From the NCBI GenBank assembly GCA_965197825.1, contig CBDANW010000002.1, positions 2,108,001-2,172,000 on the forward strand: a stretch of DNA of 64,000 nucleotides. The letters are read 5' to 3'. The translations under genes were made by a program, and so were the position numbers. The notes under the pieces were generated by a model, which saw only the letters and a program-made list of their open reading frames with translations, had not been told where the DNA came from and did not search any database. This DNA comes from CBDANW01 sp965197825 (GTDB lineage Bacteria > Acidobacteriota > Vicinamibacteria > Marinacidobacterales > DATDRI01). Of this stretch, positions 7,452 through 14,637 are shown piece after piece. Every line of letters begins with the position of its first letter. Position 1 is the first letter of the stretch.

Positions 7452-7673
7452 CTAACCCCACCGCGCCACGGCAGCTTTCCGTGCGATTTCCGTCCGACGC
7501 TCTGCAGTCAGGCGCTCCGCTCGCTTCCGTCCGCCTTTCTTGCCCCCAGCTGCCCTTGCTGGGATGGTTAGCTTGGTTTCTTCTGAAATCTCGCCAGTCG
7601 CGATCCGCGCGACATGCACCGCACAGCCAATTACATCCCCCGGTCTTTTCTGGCCCTTTGGACCTTTGGGCAC
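7452..7673 (-). CDS. Small basic protein of unknown function (MPKGPKGQKRP family)
   Basis: From GTG 7673 this encodes 73 residues: MPKGPKGQKRPGDVIGCAVH, VARIATGEI, then a basic C-terminus GGKKGGRKRAERLTAERRTE ending in IARKAAVARW. Proteins with this start and ending occur widely in bacteria as uncharacterised small proteins. The basic tail suggests nucleic-acid binding, but that is inference. GTG 7673 was chosen because CAGGAGGTG lies seven bases upstream and because the family begins MPKGPKG. The two ATGs just upstream would overlap the ribosome-binding site. First gene of the passenger operon, behind the promoter at 7730-7702; the only passenger gene that looks intact. Confidence 0.7.
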   Translation of the reverse strand: MPKGPKGQKRPGDVIGCAVHVARIATGEISEETKLTIPARAAGGKKGGRKRAERLTAERRTEIARKAAVARWG

Positions 7674-7701
7674 GATCATCACCTCCTGGATTGGGATGTG
7701 G

Positions 7702-7730
7702 AGTGTACTCCCACACCTTTATGGTGTCAA
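7702..7730 (-). promoter_or_regulatory. Promoter of the transposon's passenger operon
   Basis: On the minus strand: TTGACA (7730-7725), 17-base spacer, TACACT (7707-7702), just inside the right terminal repeat and about 30 bases before the small basic protein gene. The passenger genes thus have their own promoter inside the mobile unit. Confidence 0.55.
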
Positions 7731-7751
7731 GCCATGTCAAGCATTATGGAT

Positions 7752-7778
7752 TTCAAACTGAGACACTACCTCTAGGGC
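7752..7778 (-). repeat. Right terminal inverted repeat and TSD of IS1-like transposon
   Basis: The complement of the left 19-bp repeat occupies 7752-7770 without mismatch and is followed by TCTAGGGC at 7771-7778, the duplicate of 4027-4034. Confidence 0.93.
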
Positions 7779-7818
7779 ACTAGGGAACCGAGGGCAAGGG
7801 CGACCGCCCGGGTTGAGT

Positions 7819-8322
7819 TCACTGGTTTTTTTGGGACAGTTTTTCGGAGGCTTTGACGGCCGCCGTCGCTTTACGCTTGCGCCATGCATCGAGGCGTTGG
7901 CGCAGCTCGGAATCCTGGAGCGCCACGATCTGGGCCGCCAGCAAGGCGGCGTTGATCGCCCCGGGCTTGCCGATGGCCATGGTGGCTACTGGGAATCCCG
8001 CCGGCATCTGGACGGTGGCCAGAAGTGCATCCATACCGGAAAGCGCCGAGCCGCTAAGAGGAACGCCGATTACCGGGAGCTGCGTACGGGCGGCGGCGGC
8101 CCCAGCCAAGTGCGCGGCCGCTCCAGCGCCGGCAATGAGCACGCGGATGCCCCGCGAAGGGGCTTCAGAAACGAATTGCTCGACACGATCCGGGGTGCGG
8201 TGCGCCGAATAGATGCCGATCTCGTAGGGCACCTCGAGCTCGCGGAGTACCTCGGCGGCAGCGTGCATCACTTCCTGGTCCGAAGGGCTTCCCATCAGAA
8301 TACCCACGAGCGGATCGCTCAC
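7819..8322 (-). CDS. purE: 5-(carboxyamino)imidazole ribonucleotide mutase PurE
   Basis: PurE converts N5-CAIR to CAIR in purine synthesis. The protein (167 residues) has the class I hallmarks GILMGSPSDQEVM near the start, IYSAHRTPDR, and GAGAAAHLAGAAAARTQLPV with PLSGSALSGMDALLATVQMP, which line the nucleotide pocket. It starts at GTG 8322, overlapping the purD stop by four bases, so the two are translationally coupled. A longer frame upstream reads through purD in another phase and is not used. The IS1-like transposon's right duplication ends at 7778, 40 bases past the stop. Confidence 0.93.
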   Translation of the reverse strand: MSDPLVGILMGSPSDQEVMHAAAEVLRELEVPYEIGIYSAHRTPDRVEQFVSEAPSRGIRVLIAGAGAAAHLAGAAAARTQLPVIGVPLSGSALSGMDALLATVQMPAGFPVATMAIGKPGAINAALLAAQIVALQDSELRQRLDAWRKRKATAAVKASEKLSQKNQ

Positions 8323-9617
8323 GAAGTACTCCCTTCTCCGGACATGCGGGCCAGGGCTCTTTGCCCAATGTCCTTTCGGTAGTGCATCCCTTCGAAGCGG
8401 ATGCTCCCGACGGCCTGGTAGGCGCGCTCGATGGCGGCCTTGAGATTCTGGCCGATTCCGGTGACGGCCAGCACTCTCCCGCCGGCCGTTACCAGGGAAT
8501 CCTCCGACTCTTTCGTGCCGGCATGGAAAAGACAAACGCCCTCGGCGACGTCCACGCCCTTGGCGAGATCGACGCCTTCAATCTTCTTGCCGGTTTCGTA
8601 GCTGTCCGGATAGCCGCCCGAGGCGAGGATGATCGTGATGGCCGGCTCGCGACTCCAATCCGGCTTGTGCTGTGCGAGGTTGCCTTCCGCGACCTCTTTG
8701 AACAAGGCAAGCAGGTCCCCTTTGAATCGAGGTAACACGGCCTGGGTCTCGGGGTCTCCGAAGCGGACGTTGTACTCCAAAACCTTGGGGCCGTCCTTGG
8801 TGATCATCAGGCCACAATAGAGCAGACCTTGATAACGACGCCCTTCGGCAGCCATTTTCGAGATCGTGGGTAACACGATCTCTTGCATGATCCGCTTCAG
8901 GGTCTCCGCTCTCAACATCGTGGCCGGACAAACGGTGCCCATGCCTCCCGTGTTGGGCCCCTCGTCCCCGTCGAAAGCTCTTTTGGCGTCCTGGGCGGCT
9001 ACGAGTGGAAAGACCTTGGCTCCATCGGAGAGGACGAAAAAGGAGACCTCCTCTCCTTCCAGAAACTCCTCGAGAACCAAACGGCTCCCCGCCTTTTGCT
9101 GGCTTAGATGGTCGGCCGCCTCCAAGGCTTCCTTGGTGGTCGCGGCGACGGTGACGCCTTTTCCTCCGGCAAGCCCATCGGCCTTGACCACCAGCGGAAG
9201 TCCGAGCTCCTCTTTCTTAATAACGGCTTTGGCCTCCTCGGCGCTGCTCACCACCTGGAATCGAGCGGTGGGAATACCGTGCTTTTTCATGAAGTCTTTA
9301 GCGAACGCCTTACTGCCTTCGAGCTCGGCTGCCGCACGGCTCGGCCCAAAAACCCGGAGACCCCGTTTCTGGAACTCGTCCGCCACCCCCAAGATCAGCG
9401 GAAGCTCCGGCCCGACGACAGTCAGGCCGATCGATAGTTTCTCTGCGAAATCGGCGAGCTCGACGATGTTGGAGGGGTCGACATCGATACAGTCCGCGAG
9501 CTGGGCGATCCCCGGGTTTCCGGGAGCGCAATAGATCTCTTTGAGGAGGGGGCTTTGCTTGAGCTTCCAGATGAGCGCGTGCTCGCGCCCACCGGAGCCA
9601 ATGACGAGTACTCTCAT
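8319..9617 (-). CDS. purD: Phosphoribosylamine-glycine ligase PurD (GAR synthetase)
   Basis: PurD joins glycine to phosphoribosylamine with ATP to give GAR, step two of purine synthesis. The 432-residue protein begins MRVLVIGSGGREHALIWKL, the typical N-domain, followed by an ATP-grasp domain (GLPLVVKADGLAGGKGVTVA; FDGDEGPNTGGMGTVCPA; YNVRFGDPETQAVLPR) and a C-terminal domain. Full length and intact. It leads a two-gene operon with purE. A small hairpin (CTCGGG/CCCGAG at 9628-9646) lies 10 bases before the start and could influence translation; its role is unproven. Confidence 0.95.
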   Translation of the reverse strand: MRVLVIGSGGREHALIWKLKQSPLLKEIYCAPGNPGIAQLADCIDVDPSNIVELADFAEKLSIGLTVVGPELPLILGVADEFQKRGLRVFGPSRAAAELEGSKAFAKDFMKKHGIPTARFQVVSSAEEAKAVIKKEELGLPLVVKADGLAGGKGVTVAATTKEALEAADHLSQQKAGSRLVLEEFLEGEEVSFFVLSDGAKVFPLVAAQDAKRAFDGDEGPNTGGMGTVCPATMLRAETLKRIMQEIVLPTISKMAAEGRRYQGLLYCGLMITKDGPKVLEYNVRFGDPETQAVLPRFKGDLLALFKEVAEGNLAQHKPDWSREPAITIILASGGYPDSYETGKKIEGVDLAKGVDVAEGVCLFHAGTKESEDSLVTAGGRVLAVTGIGQNLKAAIERAYQAVGSIRFEGMHYRKDIGQRALARMSGEGSTS

Positions 9618-9969
9618 CTTTTGGGCTCTCGGGCGGCTGACCCGAGGTCCCGCTGCAGCCTCATCTCAAGGCCTTCTTTTTGAGAGAGTTACGCCCCATC
9701 TTGGAGGTTGATTATCCCACGCGGGTAGAGAGGGTGTCAAGGTTCCATGCGCGGCGTTTCGGGACGCGGTGTTTGCCGCAATCCGTTTATAGACAAGGAC
9801 TTGACATCTCCTTTCCCGCAGAGGATAATGTGAGATTCGGCGACAAGCGCCGGTCTTACCTGACGGAAGGTCAAACCTGACGTGAGACTCCCTGAATTTG
9901 CGGGGGAGGAGACCCGGTAGCCGGGGCGTTCCAGCGTCCAAATCAAGAAAAGTGAGGAGGTGCTAATGC
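9618..9969. other. Divergent intergenic region purD / rpsU
   Basis: 352 bases without a credible gene. It contains the short hairpin in the purD leader (9628-9646), the rpsU promoter (9801-9829) and a ~135-base rpsU leader ending in a strong ribosome-binding site. No tRNA or riboswitch was recognised. Confidence 0.6.
9801..9829 (+). promoter_or_regulatory. rpsU promoter (sigma-70 type)
   Basis: TTGACA (9801-9806), exactly 17 bases, then GATAAT (9824-9829). This is the best housekeeping-type promoter in the window. Transcription should begin near 9836, giving a leader of about 135 bases. Confidence 0.75.
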
Positions 9970-10170
9970 GTGGCCGAAATCAGAATCCAGGAAAGTGAAT
10001 CCATCGAGAGTGCCTTACGGCGTTTCAAGAGAAGAGTGCAACAGGAAGACATCATCAAAGAGATCAAGAAACATTCCTTCTACCTGAAACCAGGCGACAA
10101 GCGTCGCGCTAAGCAGGCGCTGGCGCGAAAGCGGCAGAGGAAAAAGATGCGCCGCGAGCACGGCGGTTAG
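9970..10170 (+). CDS. rpsU: 30S ribosomal protein S21
   Basis: S21 binds near the anti-Shine-Dalgarno end of 16S rRNA and helps initiation. The 66-residue protein has the family start EIRIQESESIESALRRFKRR and an extremely basic C-terminus (RRAKQALARKRQRKKMRREH). The start is GTG 9970, placed by the strong GAGGAGGTG upstream; the ATG at 9966 is out of frame. The stop TAG (10168-10170) overlaps the stop of the convergent pta gene (TAA, 10169-10167 on the minus strand). Confidence 0.92.
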   Translation: MAEIRIQESESIESALRRFKRRVQQEDIIKEIKKHSFYLKPGDKRRAKQALARKRQRKKMRREHGG

Positions 10171-11165
10171 GACCGCCCGGAAACGGCCTGAATGGATGTA
10201 ATGGCCGCCACGTTCACGATGTCGTCGACGCTACAGCCTCGCGATAGATCGTTGGCGGGTCTAGCGAGGCCCTGCAAAATGGGTCCCAGCGCAGCCGCAT
10301 TCGCGAGCCGCTGGACCAGCTTGTAAGCAACATTCCCGCAGTTCAGATCGGGGAACACGAGCGTGTTCGCCTTACCGGCGACCCGACTTCCCGGAGCTTT
10401 GCTCGCCGCCACTTCGGCCACCAGGGCCGCGTCGGCCTGCAGCTCTCCATCGCTTGCCAGCGACGGGGAACGTTCCCTTAGGGTTTCCGCCGCTTCGGCG
10501 ACCTTCTTGACCGCGGGATGACTCGCACTCCCCTTGGTCGAGAAGGAGAGTAGGGCTACGCGAGGCTCGGCCTCCAAGAAGAGCCGCGCGTTCGCCGCGG
10601 CTAGCCGGGCGATTTCGACGAGCTGGTTCGTATCCGGGTCGGGGATCACCGCACAGTCCGCGAAGACGTACTCCCCTTCGTCATCGGGCAGCACCATCAG
10701 GAAGAAGCTCGAGACCCACTTCACGCCAGATTGGGTGCCGAGGATGCGAATAGCGGGCCGGACGGTCTCCGCGGTCGTGTGCTGGGCTCCCGCGACATAT
10801 CCCGCGGCATCATCGGTCAGCACCATGCAAGCGGCGAAATAGATCGGGTCCGCGACTATCTGCCGCGCTTCGTCTTCCGAGACGCCCTTGGCTCGGGCCA
10901 GTTGATGATAGCGCTCCCCGAAGACTTCGAGCTCCGCCTCGTCGGACGGGGAGCGAATCTCGATTCCCGCGAGGGAGACGCCGGCCCGTTTCGCCGCCGC
11001 ACTGACCGCCTCCGATTCTCCAATGAGCACCGGCCACGCCACCCGGTCGTCTTCCATGGCGCGGGCGGCCCGGAGGGTGCGGGGCTCGGTTGCTTCCGGA
11101 AGGGCAATACGCTTCCGGGAGTCGCGAGCCCGCTCTCGGAGTCGACCGATGAGGGGGTAATGCAT
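10167..11165 (-). CDS. pta: Phosphate acetyltransferase
   Basis: Pta interconverts acetyl-CoA and acetyl phosphate. The 332-residue protein is the short, catalytic-domain-only form: RLRERARDSRKRIALPEATE at the start, then DPIYFAACMVLTDDAAGYVA, a central SSFFLMVLPDDEGEYVFADC, and the C-terminal GKANTLVFPDLNCGNVAYKL with GPILQGLARPANDLSRGCSV, all conserved in Pta. No acetate kinase gene is adjacent. Convergent with rpsU, sharing stop-codon bases. Confidence 0.93.
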   Translation of the reverse strand: MHYPLIGRLRERARDSRKRIALPEATEPRTLRAARAMEDDRVAWPVLIGESEAVSAAAKRAGVSLAGIEIRSPSDEAELEVFGERYHQLARAKGVSEDEARQIVADPIYFAACMVLTDDAAGYVAGAQHTTAETVRPAIRILGTQSGVKWVSSFFLMVLPDDEGEYVFADCAVIPDPDTNQLVEIARLAAANARLFLEAEPRVALLSFSTKGSASHPAVKKVAEAAETLRERSPSLASDGELQADAALVAEVAASKAPGSRVAGKANTLVFPDLNCGNVAYKLVQRLANAAALGPILQGLARPANDLSRGCSVDDIVNVAAITSIQAVSGRS

Positions 11166-11196
11166 CGAACGGCGAGTCTAGCATAGGCTCGGGAGC

Positions 11197-11224
11197 TTGA
11201 CACTCCTTCGCCTTTCGTGATAAC
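11197..11224 (+). promoter_or_regulatory. Probable promoter of the STAS gene
   Basis: TTGACA (11197-11202), 16 bases, GATAAC (11219-11224). It lies about 60 bases upstream of the STAS-domain start and divergent from pta. Confidence 0.45.
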
Positions 11225-11287
11225 ACTTAGCGGCTTTTGCGGCCGAAGTATCTCTCGGACCCCTGGCAAAATAGGAGAGTCCTTATC

Positions 11288-11623
11288 ATGAAGATTGAGG
11301 AAAGATCGTTAGGCGAGGTCACCGTCCTGGATCTCAAGGGAAAGATGCTCATCGGTGAAGGTGACGAGCTCCTGCGGGAGAAGATCAACAGTTTAGTGGA
11401 GGGCGGGAAGTCTAAGATCGTCCTCAACCTAGCGGAAGTGCCCTATGTAGACAGTGCGGGGCTGGGCGAGATCGTTCGCTGCTATACGACGGCGAGCCGC
11501 AAGAACGGAAAGCTAAAGCTGCTTCATCTGACTAAGCGCATCCAAGACCTTCTCTCCATCACGAAACTACTCACCGTGTTCGAGACCTTTGACGATGAGG
11601 AGAAGGCTGTCAAGAGTTTCTGA
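11288..11623 (+). CDS. STAS-domain anti-sigma-factor antagonist
   Basis: A 111-residue single STAS domain of the SpoIIAA type: EERSLGEVTVLDLKGKML, then IVLNLAEVPYVDSAGLGEIV. The DSAGL serine is the residue phosphorylated by partner anti-sigma kinases; such proteins release a sigma factor when dephosphorylated. ATG 11288 follows AGGAGAGT. The frame extends upstream to 11237 but that stretch is not domain-like. No partner RsbW-type kinase is adjacent, so its partner must be elsewhere. Placed just before a polysaccharide operon, with 115 bases between. Confidence 0.88.
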   Translation: MKIEERSLGEVTVLDLKGKMLIGEGDELLREKINSLVEGGKSKIVLNLAEVPYVDSAGLGEIVRCYTTASRKNGKLKLLHLTKRIQDLLSITKLLTVFETFDDEEKAVKSF

Positions 11624-11738
11624 ACGAGCTGACGTCTCGTAGAACCACGCAGGGTAAATCGGGAGGGTTCCTCGCATCATACGGCCTCAAGCCTATTACC
11701 TCCTAATATCGCTTCGTCCGCATCAGTGGGCGAAGAAC

Positions 11739-12572
11739 TTGGTCGTTCTCGCCCCTCTCATCTTTGCGCGCCTGTTGTTCGATCTCCCCTCGGTGGTGGC
11801 GGCCGTCGAGGCCTTTGTACTGTTTTGCTTGCTCTCGGGTGCCGTGTACCTGGTCAACGATTTGGTCGATCTGGAGCAAGATCGGCTCCACCCCGTCAAG
11901 CGGCAGCGACCGTTGGCAGCGGGGCGGCTTTCAGTGGGGCTAGCGCGCGGAACGGCCGCTTCGCTCCTGGTAGTGGGTCTGACGGGAAGCTTCGTACTGG
12001 GAGCTCCCTTCGGCATGACCGCGTTCCTCTACTTCGTTTTGATGATCTGCTACTCGTTGTCTCTCAAGAACGTAGTCATTCTGGACGCACTGACCCTTTC
12101 TTTCGGTTTCGTGTTGAGGGCAATCGCTGGCGCTGTGGCGATCGGCGTAGCCTTCAGTAACTGGCTACTCGTTTGTACGATGCTGCTTGCGCTGTTTCTA
12201 TCCCTGACCAAGCGCCGTCATGAGCTAACGCTATTGGCGGGGGGAGCAGCCGAGCACAGGAGGATCTTGGGAGAGTATAGCCCGTATCTACTGGACCAGA
12301 TGATCGCGGTGGTCACCGCTTCGACTGTTTTGTCCTATGCTCTATACACACAGTCGCCAGAAACGGTTTTCAAGTTTGGCACCGACCGTTTGGTATGGAC
12401 GCTGCCCTTTGTGCTGTACGGGATCTTTCGATACCTGTACTTGGTCCATCAACGGGGCGAAGGGGGGAACCCTTCGTCAGTGCTATACAGTGATCGGCCG
12501 CTTCTCGGCGCGGTGGGCCTTTGGACGATCTCCATCATCGCTATCATCTATTTCGTCGGAGAACCGGGTTAG
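11739..12572 (+). CDS. UbiA-family prenyltransferase (decaprenyl-phosphate phosphoribosyltransferase-like)
   Basis: A membrane prenyltransferase of the UbiA superfamily. The first Asp-rich motif is NDLVDLEQDRLHPVKRQRPL and the second region is ILDALTLSFGFVLRAIAGAV; eight or nine hydrophobic segments follow one another. The relatives that start xLRPHQWxKN transfer phosphoribose to a polyprenyl phosphate, giving a lipid-linked pentose donor, which fits the GT genes downstream. The conserved SLRPHQWAKN lies in frame directly upstream of TTG 11739, so the true start must be earlier. No ATG, GTG or TTG exists there; an AUC (11676) or AUA (11679) behind GGGAGGG is the likely start. 11739 is given as the conservative boundary. 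Confidence 0.82.
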   Translation: MVVLAPLIFARLLFDLPSVVAAVEAFVLFCLLSGAVYLVNDLVDLEQDRLHPVKRQRPLAAGRLSVGLARGTAASLLVVGLTGSFVLGAPFGMTAFLYFVLMICYSLSLKNVVILDALTLSFGFVLRAIAGAVAIGVAFSNWLLVCTMLLALFLSLTKRRHELTLLAGGAAEHRRILGEYSPYLLDQMIAVVTASTVLSYALYTQSPETVFKFGTDRLVWTLPFVLYGIFRYLYLVHQRGEGGNPSSVLYSDRPLLGAVGLWTISIIAIIYFVGEPG

Positions 12573-12650
12573 ACCCTCCCCGAACTAGTCAAGCAACCAA
12601 AACAACCGGGCCAGCTGATTTTCGTAGCTTGGTTTCTGCCAAGGAGGAAC

Positions 12651-13337
12651 ATGTCCACCTTTAGTGTCAAAGGAAGCGATATCGACGTCGAGTCCGTTAT
12701 GGCAACGATCCGCTCCCGCATCGAGGAGAAGCGGAAGGGTTTGTACACCGAGGAAGAGGTTCGCGAGATTGCGGAGATGAAACTCGACTCCGTACTCGAC
12801 GCCAGTCAATTCAACAGTGATTTCGTGGCGGCTTTTCGGGCCCGAGATGAGCAATGGAACTTCACCTTCGGACCCGAGACGATCTACCAATCGTCGCGCG
12901 GACTGTCGGGCCAGTTGATACGTTTCGCTCGGAGCGTGTTGAACCCGGTGTTGAAGTTGTTCTTCAACCCCAATCCGATCATTAGCTCGCTGTCGCGGCA
13001 GGCGGATCTCAATCGCTATTACGTCTCGCTCCTTCACAACATGGCGGTGGAGCTGACGAAGGTGAACCTGGAGGTGACCAATTTGAAGGCACGCCTCCGT
13101 GCCACCGGTGCCAAGGTCGAGTTCCAGACCCGTCGCGAGAAGGTCTTGGAGGATTTGACGACTTCTCGCGAAGAGGCCAGCTCGGGATCGGAGGGCTCCG
13201 GTCGTCGTCGGTCGCGGTCCGGAAAGCGCCCGTGGCGGCGGCGGCGAGGCGGTCGGGGCGAAAACGACGAGAAGCGACAAGCCGGGTCCGAGCGTTCGGC
13301 CAGCGGCGGGAACGACGGCGGTGAGAAGTCCGGTTGA
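12651..13337 (+). CDS. Coiled-coil protein of GT cluster, function unknown
   Basis: 228 residues. The N-terminus (SDIDVESVMATIRSRIEEKR) is a short motif often seen at the front of proteins in bacterial polysaccharide clusters. The middle (LNRYYVSLLHNMAVELTKVN, LEVTNLKARL) predicts a coiled coil. The C-terminal ~60 residues are low-complexity, very basic (RRRSRSGKRPWRRRRGGRGE) and probably disordered. There is no catalytic motif. It overlaps the open frame of the next gene and ends 10 bases before that gene's ATG. I infer a scaffold or partner for the glycosyltransferases; nothing in the sequence proves it. Confidence 0.7.
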   Translation: MSTFSVKGSDIDVESVMATIRSRIEEKRKGLYTEEEVREIAEMKLDSVLDASQFNSDFVAAFRARDEQWNFTFGPETIYQSSRGLSGQLIRFARSVLNPVLKLFFNPNPIISSLSRQADLNRYYVSLLHNMAVELTKVNLEVTNLKARLRATGAKVEFQTRREKVLEDLTTSREEASSGSEGSGRRRSRSGKRPWRRRRGGRGENDEKRQAGSERSASGGNDGGEKSG

Positions 13338-13347
13338 CCGCTCGGCC

Positions 13348-14604
13348 ATGCCCTCTCTCCGTCTGGCTCTCGTCGTACAACGCTACGGCGAGGAGGTGAA
13401 CGGAGGCGCTGAGTACCACTGCCGATTGGTAGCCGAGCATCTCGCCAAGCACCATCGGATCGAAGTGCTGACTTCTTGCGCCAAGGACTACATCACATGG
13501 CGCAACGAGCTTCCGGCCGAGCTTTCGTTGGTCAACGGGATCCCGGTGCGGCGGTTCAAGGTAAAGCGACCTCGGGATACGGAGCGCTTCGGCCGCATCT
13601 CGCAGAAGGTCTTCCGGGCGCCTCACCGGGAGCAGGACGAGCTCCAATGGCTCGAAGAGCAGGGGCCGTACTCACCGCGTCTCATTCGCTTTCTCCGCAA
13701 GAATCGCGAGCAGTACGACTATTTCATTTTCTTTAGCTATCGTTATTACCATAGCTATCATGGAGTGAGCGCGCTCGCCGATCGCTCCTTGCTCGTGCCC
13801 ACCGCCGAGAAAGACGAGGTCGTCAATCTGGAGATATTCAAGTCCTTCTTCCATCTACCACGCGCCATCGTTTTCAACTCCATCGAAGAGCGGCAGATGA
13901 TCTGGTCGGTGGCAGACAGCCGTGAGTTGAAGGGCGAGGTGGTGGGTGTGGGTACGGAAGTGCCGACTCACCCCTCCCTAGACATTTTTCGAAGCCGCCA
14001 CGATATCCGCGATCGCTATGCGATTTTCATCGGGCGCGTCGATCAAAATAAGGGCTGCGGGCAGTTGTTTCACTATTTCCGCCGATTCAATGAGGAGACG
14101 GGCTCTTCGCTCCGACTGGTCCTCGTCGGTGGTAAGACGATGGAAATACTCGATCATCCCTCCATCTACTACGCCGGCTTCCTGCCCGAAGACGAGAAAT
14201 GGTCGGCCCTAGCGGGGGCGGAGTTCCTCATCATGCCTTCCGAGCTCGAGAGCCTTTCGATGGTCACTCTCGAAGCATGGGCGCTCGCCAAGCCGGTGCT
14301 GGCGAACGGGCTCTGCGAGGTGCTGCGTGGGCAATGCCAGCGGTCGAATGCGGGACTCTACTACAGCAGCTACTACGAATTCCGAGAGGCGGTAGAGCTA
14401 CTCGAAAAAGATCGGCTTCTCCGGGAAGGGCTCGGCGAAAACGGTCGGCGCTTCTTCCATGAGCATTATCGCTGGGACGTGGTCGAGGAGAAGTACAACC
14501 GGCTGCTGGCCATGCTACATCGCGAGGATCGGGCCGGGAGCTCGGTAGCTCGAGCCGCCCCACGACGAGGCCTCTTTCCGCGCTGGCGCCAGCGAGCCAG
14601 TTGA
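13348..14604 (+). CDS. GT4-type glycosyltransferase (type A of cluster)
   Basis: 418 residues, GT-B fold. The N-half begins RLALVVQRYGEEVNGGAEYH, the glycine-rich loop for the acceptor side. The C-half has the donor-site pattern AIFIGRVDQNKGC and the E-x7-E motif in MPSELESLSMVTLEAWALAK. The unusual block QDELQWLEEQGPYSPRLIRF is shared with the last GT of this operon (17871), making the two paralogues. ATG 13348 was chosen over the GTG at 13321 because the family starts right at the RLALV strand. Cytoplasmic, probably adding sugars to a lipid-linked glycan; donor unknown. Confidence 0.85.
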   Translation: MPSLRLALVVQRYGEEVNGGAEYHCRLVAEHLAKHHRIEVLTSCAKDYITWRNELPAELSLVNGIPVRRFKVKRPRDTERFGRISQKVFRAPHREQDELQWLEEQGPYSPRLIRFLRKNREQYDYFIFFSYRYYHSYHGVSALADRSLLVPTAEKDEVVNLEIFKSFFHLPRAIVFNSIEERQMIWSVADSRELKGEVVGVGTEVPTHPSLDIFRSRHDIRDRYAIFIGRVDQNKGCGQLFHYFRRFNEETGSSLRLVLVGGKTMEILDHPSIYYAGFLPEDEKWSALAGAEFLIMPSELESLSMVTLEAWALAKPVLANGLCEVLRGQCQRSNAGLYYSSYYEFREAVELLEKDRLLREGLGENGRRFFHEHYRWDVVEEKYNRLLAMLHREDRAGSSVARAAPRRGLFPRWRQRAS

Positions 14605-14637
14605 GACCAGCTGAAAAAAGTTGAGAGGAGCTACCGT

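Larger units (their letters stand above)
4035..7770. mobile_element. IS1-like transposon with passenger genes (3.7 kb)
   Basis: The ends are a perfect 19-bp inverted repeat, GGTAGTGTCTCAGTTTGAA at 4035-4053 and its complement at 7752-7770. The element is flanked by the 8-bp direct repeat TCTAGGGC (4027-4034 and 7771-7778), which proves its boundaries. Inside, all on the minus strand, lie a transposase at the left end and four passenger genes: a small basic protein, an N-terminally intact but truncated Ntn-hydrolase, a small DUF5678-like protein and a retropepsin/SEC-C protein. An IS256 element (5635-7034) is nested in it. Without IS256 and its duplication the transposon would be about 2.3 kb. 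Confidence 0.92.

Noticed and set aside
9618..9969. Purine or ZTP riboswitch before purD
   Set aside because: Only a small hairpin at 9628-9646 is visible; no conserved riboswitch core could be recognised.
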